NCBI RefSeq assembly: GCF_029784155.1
Contig: NC_073693.1
Span: forward strand, 283,932,875 to 283,996,874
Direction: 5' to 3'
Origin: Uranotaenia lowii
Taxonomy: Eukaryota > Arthropoda > Insecta > Diptera > Culicidae
DNA: 64,000 bases
Under the pieces are notes generated by a model. That model saw only the letters and a list, made by a program, of their open reading frames with translations, was not told the DNA's origin and did no database searches. The translations under genes were made by a program, and so were the position numbers. Below, one piece after another: positions 58,614-64,000 of this stretch; positions within the stretch are counted from its first letter, which is position 1; each line of letters starts with the position of its first letter.

Positions 58614-59685
58614 ACATACTCGAATTAATGATAATACTTAAACTTTCATATTCATATGCCAAAAAAATATGCCAAAACCTGGCCATAGGATTTATTAAAC
58701 TTCTCTGTTATTTATTTGTAAAAATAAACTGGTTACTTTTAACAATATTTTTTTATTGAAGACTCCAAAAACAGTAGTTTTAAAAACGATATTCAACATT
58801 CAAAAGCCTTACTCCTTATGCCTTGAACTCATTATGCCTCTGTAAAGAGCATTTTTTCATGTTTCAAAAGAAAATCCTGTAAACCCTTTCACCCGATGAA
58901 CCAAGTTCTCTGCATCAGGATCACGTGAAAGAACTCACTCGAATCGGTTTCGACATTCGTTGTCGGCAGGAGCGGTTGGTCGTTAATGGTCGTTAAATTT
59001 GTTGAGGTTAGGGATCCTGAGGGAAGGAAATACCGAAGAACAAGAAGAAGATACCCATGTATGGTTCGCTGGGTGCACTTGGCTGCCCAACGTTACTCGG
59101 GCACCCAACTTCGACACCGACTGAGTCTTGATCAGGAGCAATCGACGCTCCTGTGAGAATGAGATGAGTAGAACGGAAAAAAATCACCCCCTATGCGATC
59201 AAGCCGAAGCCAAAGCGATAATTCAAAAAACCTTAAGGGAGTCCTCCCGCAATCTTATGTTATGAAAGCATTCTTTATTTTTCCATTCCCTTGTCGGTCG
59301 TCGGTCGGAGAGCGATTTGCTTTCCAGATTCCGGAAGCCGGGGAATCATGCGGTTGTGAATCAACAACGACGACGACGGTCCGATTTCGAGAAAGTGAGG
59401 CGTTGAATGGCGTGCTTAAATGGTTATGATGGCAAGCTACACAGAGGAACGACACGGGAGGTTTTTATTGAGATATTGTTGCATTCAAGGTTGGTTCTTC
59501 CGAAGATGGCAATGTGCTGAGAGGGAAGAAACAAATGTTTTGTGTTTCTTGTAACGATTGGTCAATCAAACAAGGACGATTGTACAATTGTACATTGGAG
59601 ACTTCAGTCGTCCTCAACGACGTAACATCCGTTGACAGGTTTGTAAATTTACTTTTGAATTTTTGAAGTTTAAGTTGCAGTACAT
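58614..59685. other. Unassigned stretch
   Basis: 59.0-59.5 kb is GC-richer with frames on both strands (59193-59429 and 59255-59455) of no known similarity. No elements recognised. Confidence 0.35.
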
Positions 59686-59769
59686 TTGTTAACAAAATAT
59701 GAAACGAATGCATTTTACAACATTTTACTATTACTTTTCTTAACTATGTTCGTTACAGTTATATTGTTA

Positions 59770-61050
59770 TACATAAATAGAATATCTGAAGATTATTCAA
59801 CTGGTGTTGCTCTTCTTGGTATTGAAAAAGCATTTGACAGTGTTTGGCACAAAGGTTTAGTAGCTAAATTAGCTCGATTTTATTTTCCTGTATATCTCAC
59901 CAAAACTATTCAAAATTACTTGACTAGCCGAACCTTAAATGTAACCTATCAAAATTCATGCTCTGAAAGGACACTCATTAGAGCTGGTGTCCCTCAGGGC
60001 CGTATACTTGGGCCAATTTTATACAATATTTTTACTTCTGATCTTCCTGATGTACCAGAAGGAAAAGGTAGAAGATTATTTGCTGATGACACTTTGCTTT
60101 CAGCCAATGTGCTATGAATTTTCAAATAGACAGCGAATGAAACATCAATAATAACTACCAAACTTTAAATACAATTTTGTTAATGTACTGTACATTTAAA
60201 AAAAAATCATTTAACGAATATATGATCAACAAACTAGTCTTGAAATTTTATAAGATCGCTAAAGAAAAAAAGTAAGGATTTTGCAATACATTTTTATAAA
60301 TATTTCTGCATTTGACGAAATTTAAATTAGTTTTAAATTATATGTGATTTTTGTTCCCAAGCTTCACTGTTAGAGTTAGGAGTTTCAGTAGGAAACTTCA
60401 GGAGCATAGGTGGTGTAGGACCAAATCATCCCCCATAAAGCTGGCCTAGCATCTCCCAGGGTTTACCTTTCCCAACTGTACCTATCTAAACCCTCCCCAC
60501 GTTTATGGGTGGATCGTAGAGATCTCTACATCTACCATTAAAGTAAACGTGAGTCACTTAAAGCGACTTATATACCCTTCCCTTTCCCCTCACAGTCCGC
60601 AGGGTTCGGCCAGGGCACCTGCAACATTCTGAGGAGGCTGGTTTTTCAGTTTAAGAGATTTTATAATCTGAGGCAACTAATTAAAAGACTTCAGCTTCTT
60701 TTGAAATTATAGATCAGAAAGTTTAACATCATCTCAGAAGAGAAGATGGTAAAATTTCAAACCTGTATTTTCATAAAACGGAGAGAGTTGCTGATGCGAA
60801 TGCGAATGATACTTTGCTTTCAGCCAAAGGTCGAAATTTATTTTCGATAAATTGGAACAAATTGGACAAAAGTTTGCATTCAACAAACTTGTATTATTGT
60901 ACAAAATCTAAAAATCAAGTTATTTTAAATCAAAAATTTGTAACAATCTCAAATACTAAAAGTGATACAGTTTCCTTCTTGTACAGCTCGTCGTGGTTTG
61001 ACTTTTGCTCTTTTAACTGTTTGAGTTTTCGAAGGATTTATCATTTTTTT
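59770..61050 (+). pseudogene. Juan-like Jockey-clade LINE reverse transcriptase relic
   Basis: The frame 59686-60117 includes RT motif A (GIEKAFDSVWHKGLVAKLA), FPVYLTKTIQNYLTSRTLNV, motif B GVPQGRILGPILYNIFTSDL (Ser to Arg at the usual GVPQGS) and motif C LFADDTLLSA. This run is typical of Juan/Jockey elements of mosquitoes. After FADDTLLSA the frame breaks. The continuation SAKGRNLFSINWNKLDKSLH appears about 710 bp later at 60820-60880, beyond an insertion, and decays by about 61050. No endonuclease, ORF1 or A tail is present. Confidence 0.8.
60108..60786. mobile_element. About 0.7-kb insertion in the Juan-like RT
   Basis: ACTTTGCTTTCAGCCAA stands at 60091-60107 and 60811-60827, and TTGCTGATG precedes both copies. 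In the right copy the two parts are separated by an extra CGAATGCGAATGA. The reading frame of the LINE resumes at the second copy. The insert contains GCTGGCCTAGCATCTCCCAG and CCCTCACAGTCCGCAGGG. It has no A tail, TIR or protein, so its class is unknown. A long duplication suggests target-primed insertion. Confidence 0.55.
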
Positions 61051-63640
61051 TAATACAATACCTTAAATATACTTTAGTTATTCTCCTCTTCGAGATTTTC
61101 GGAAAAATCAAAGGGGTAAGGGGGGGAAGGTGTTTGCAAATCTGAAGAATCTGACATTTGTTCCGTCCTTATTGTTTTCGTAGGTAACTGTTGTCATTTC
61201 GAATAACTTTTTTGCCTTGTGCCTAGCGAGGTATTGAATTACTACTTTTCAAGCAAACGATTTTTCAGAACAAAATATTCCATTTTCTCATACAAACATA
61301 AAAGTTCAAATTAACTTATGTAAACATTACTCCAAAATTCTACCAAAAAAAGCTTTGAATCAAAACGAAGCTTTGAAGACCTCAGGGTTTTAGAAATTCA
61401 AAATGACCCCGAATTGACACAGTATAATGGGCACGTCACGTGACCCGCAATAAGTTGCTCCAACACTTGTCCCAGCATAGTTTAGTTCATTTGCAATTTT
61501 CCTCGGGTGTCAATCAAGACTTCGATTCTAGGAAAGAAATAAAACATCTATCCATCTCAATTGCTTTATTGTTCGGTTCCGGACTTTTTCTTCCTTTGCC
61601 TCTAAAAGCAGCAAAAAAGCAAAACCGCTCTAGCACTTCCTTCTTTGCGGCCAGCAATCATCGTCACTCCACTCTACACGATACATAAATAATTCATTTC
61701 GGAATCTATTCCCGGTTCTACTTATTCCATTCCTACGACGAGGTTGGCAAGTCTTTTTCCTCCTCATGCGGCTTGGCACTCACACAACTAGTAGGTAAAG
61801 CGGGATCGATCCAGCCAAGAAGCCAGAGGCCATCCGCCAAGGCACTGAGCAGAAGAGTCCCTATTGGCGTTCCTGGTAGATCTGCTGAAAATACTCCGGT
61901 TCCTTCGGTTCAATGAACTCGCCTCGGAGTGTGTTTTGTTTCCTATCCGTGTATCTCCTCCGTTCGTTTTCCTTTTTTTCGTTTTTGACTTCGATAGTTA
62001 ACTGACGACTAGGCTAAGTTAGGATTACTTGGAGTTTTACACTTGGTATTGACCAATTACTAAGTAGAAAAGCTTCCGATGAAATTTTCATATCTTGAAA
62101 TGGATTTGATTAACAATTTTTTATGTTCTAAAATAAATTTCAAAACTATGGACTAAATCCAGGAACTGAAGATTCCAAAACATCGACATACCCTGCAAGA
62201 GCATTGACTCGCCTGAAATAGGAGTTTTTAATGTTCCTGCGCTCTAGTCGGTGTGTATTGTGTTTTGTGCTTCATGTCTGGTTTTTTTTTATTTATTTTC
62301 TTGCCCAAAACGATACAACAATGGGAGCATTGAAGTTTTAAACTTCAAACGTGCTGCTACATACAGTCATAGTTTTCCTTTCCCGTTCGAAAACAAAAAT
62401 CGCCCCCACAACCAGGAGACTGAAGCTATCTGGTCCGGATCGACGGAATGTGTGTATAGTTATTTTCAGCTTCTCTATCGCACTCATACAGGGATCGTTC
62501 GGAGAAGTATGAGTAGGGCTGTTCCTTGGAGGAGTTCCGCTAGATGATCGTCTTGCTTGGCTGACTAGCCGACTGCAACGCAGGAGCTCTAGAATCACGT
62601 GGCCTATTTGGCATTGTGTTACCCCTTTCAGTCCGGACGGCGTGGAACAGTTTTTTTCGTAGTTGTATCAATTAGGGATTTAAAACCCCTTTCCCTTCTC
62701 ACTCAGTTGGATCGAATTTGATTTATTGAATTCCTACGGATCTCAGCTCACAAAGCCTGAAAATTCGAAACTAAACATTCTTGTGAAAGTTTAAAAAAAA
62801 CCGGAAAATTTTAGGAAAAACATTGTTTAGTTTATATGTATTTGCTTGCTGGCACTCGGGATGATAACCGAGCTATGTTTTTTTTTAAATAAAAAAAAAA
62901 TGTGACACTTCATTGTCAATGTCCTTTACTATCGAAACAAAAATAAATAATCAAAAATCTTCCGTTATCTTTACCTGGATCCAGCAATCGAATAAAAAAT
63001 GAAAATAAGGCACCGTCAAACGGGGTATCGTGCAACAGCGGTATTTTAAAGTTTTTCATTTTCATTTAAAATTTAAAAAGTCAATCAATAAATGTACAAA
63101 TTTCAACATTTTCCAACACCGTAAAAAACTTTACCATCACCAATTTTTTTTAATAAATATTTTTATAATTTAGTTGCCAGCCTGGGGTAAGATGCAATAA
63201 AATGAAAATCATAGAGACATATCTCGCGTGAGCTTTCATTACGTCGAATGAAACAAAATTTGAAAAACTGAGATATTCACTAAAAAAGCTTCATTATAAC
63301 ATTTTCTACCTATGTGATTGATAAAACAATCAATTTAAACCCTTTTAGTATATAAAATTTAAGACTTCCAAAATGACGAATGAAACAAAACCTTGATCGC
63401 CAATTTCAATGTTGCTTACGTCCCTTCTTCCAAACGGCGAATGTGCAGAGGAAGAAAAACCTAGCACATTCGCTATGGATTCCATGAGCAAACAATGTAT
63501 ACAGGTAGAGGTATTCAGAATATCAACCTGGCAATGAATATTATTTCAGATTCTTCTTTTCAAGCATTCTTAAATCGATACTGAAGCAGGCTTTCGAACG
63601 CTGTAAAATAATGCAGCAAGGAGAAGAAACCGAACAGCAG
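61051..63640. other. Unassigned stretch
   Basis: Frames at 61440-61688, 62251-62547 (98 codons) and 62338-62598 (minus) have no known similarity. 61.7-62.7 kb is less AT-rich. Short homopolymers near 62877-62900. No RNA gene, domain or element ends recognised. Confidence 0.35.
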
Positions 63641-63661
63641 CAGTAGCAGCAAACCTAACAA

Positions 63662-63703
63662 CTAACAGCAGCAGGCTGAGCGGCAGCAGCCTGCTGCTGT
63701 TAG
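63662..63703. repeat. Perfect CAG/CTG hairpin
   Basis: CTAACAGCAGCAGGCTG (63662-63678) and its exact complement CAGCCTGCTGCTGTTAG (63687-63703) flank an 8-base loop. Upstream there is a further irregular CAG run (63637-63651). Confidence 0.8.
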
Positions 63704-63712
63704 TCACCCAAT

Positions 63713-64000
63713 CACCCGATTCACACTTTTATTACGCATTCACTAATAAATTTACCGCTACACTCGACAACTCACTAAGTTAACATTCACTATGCCGAGG
63801 AAATTGAAAATTTACCGGTAATTGCTTCAGAAACATTTGGGCGTAAGTGCAAGTTGAACGAATCAAAGGACGAATGAGACAAATTTCCCCTCCAGCTGAT
63901 TGGCAACAGAAAGCTAGCAGCAAGCTGGTTTGACCGATGGCGCACCCGATTCACACATTTCATTATGCATTTACTCACCAATTTACCGCTACACTAGATA
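63713..64000 (+). repeat. Direct repeat pair, 230 bp apart, running off the window
   Basis: CACCCGATTCACAC followed by a TTATTACGCATTCACTAATA-like block and AATTTACCGCTACACT lies at 63713-63775 and again from 63943. The second copy is cut by the window end. This may be the start of a tandem array with a ~230-bp period. Confidence 0.6.

Overview
This is an AT-rich eukaryotic window, most likely from a dipteran and probably a mosquito. The pointers are several Tc1/mariner copies of the DD37E type (best known from mosquitoes), a DD37D (maT-type) mariner, Juan-like Jockey LINE remains, copia and BEL/Pao-like LTR remains, a tRNA-derived SINE and a non-autonomous Helitron. The organism is an inference; the sequence has no rRNA, mitochondrial or single-copy marker gene. 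I found no complete host gene. Nearly every protein match is to a broken transposable element, so the window reads as intergenic space or the inside of a very long intron. A 500-base run of N at 55568-56067 is an assembly gap.

Layout. 1-4.2 kb: copia relic cut by a DD37E mariner, then degenerate tandem repeats. 5.3-7.6 kb: palindromic repeats and a CCGGGCA-type relic. 8.4-9.8 kb: richer in GC, with an isolated TATA-box candidate and no recognisable gene. 10.1-11.5 kb: mariner tail, tRNA-Arg-like SINE, LINE fragment. 11.6-14.4 kb: inverted TTCCTAAT element holding a 0.95-kb TIR element with spliced-exon architecture. 16.4-19.8 kb: two tiny LINE tails with target duplications, a long foldback element and a MITE. 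22.4-31.9 kb: one 9.4-kb composite with TIR TAGAGATGTACCGA and a perfect 8-bp duplication. It contains a second copy of the exon-bearing element, a 6-kb inverted-repeat element, a poly(A) retroposon with 21-bp duplication and a Helitron. 33-38.4 kb: three-layer nest, a DD37E mariner split by a 2,974-bp hAT-like insertion (perfect 8-bp duplication) that holds a further 2.3-kb TIR element. 38.8-39.7 and 47.2-48.2 kb: probable LTR ends. 42.0-49.1 kb: 150-bp tandem repeats and TTCGGCC arrays with a TA-flanked MITE, a LINE and an internally deleted Tc1-like copy among them. 51.8-53.1 kb: the best preserved transposon, a maT mariner with matching TIRs and a single frameshift in an A run. 54.6-56.4 kb: a third DD37E copy and a LINE ORF1 on either side of the gap. 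57.1-58.6 kb: foldback element split by a 501-bp MITE with a perfect 8-bp duplication. 59.7-61 kb: Juan-like LINE RT interrupted by about 0.7 kb. The last 3 kb are mostly unassigned, ending with a perfect CAG/CTG hairpin and 230-bp-spaced direct repeats.

The genes do not form a pathway. What links them is layered insertion, and the target-site duplications let the order of several insertions be read directly. The least explained items are the exon-bearing TIR element (two copies, 12.8 and 22.7 kb), the 9.4-kb composite, and the foldback elements built of short tandem motifs.
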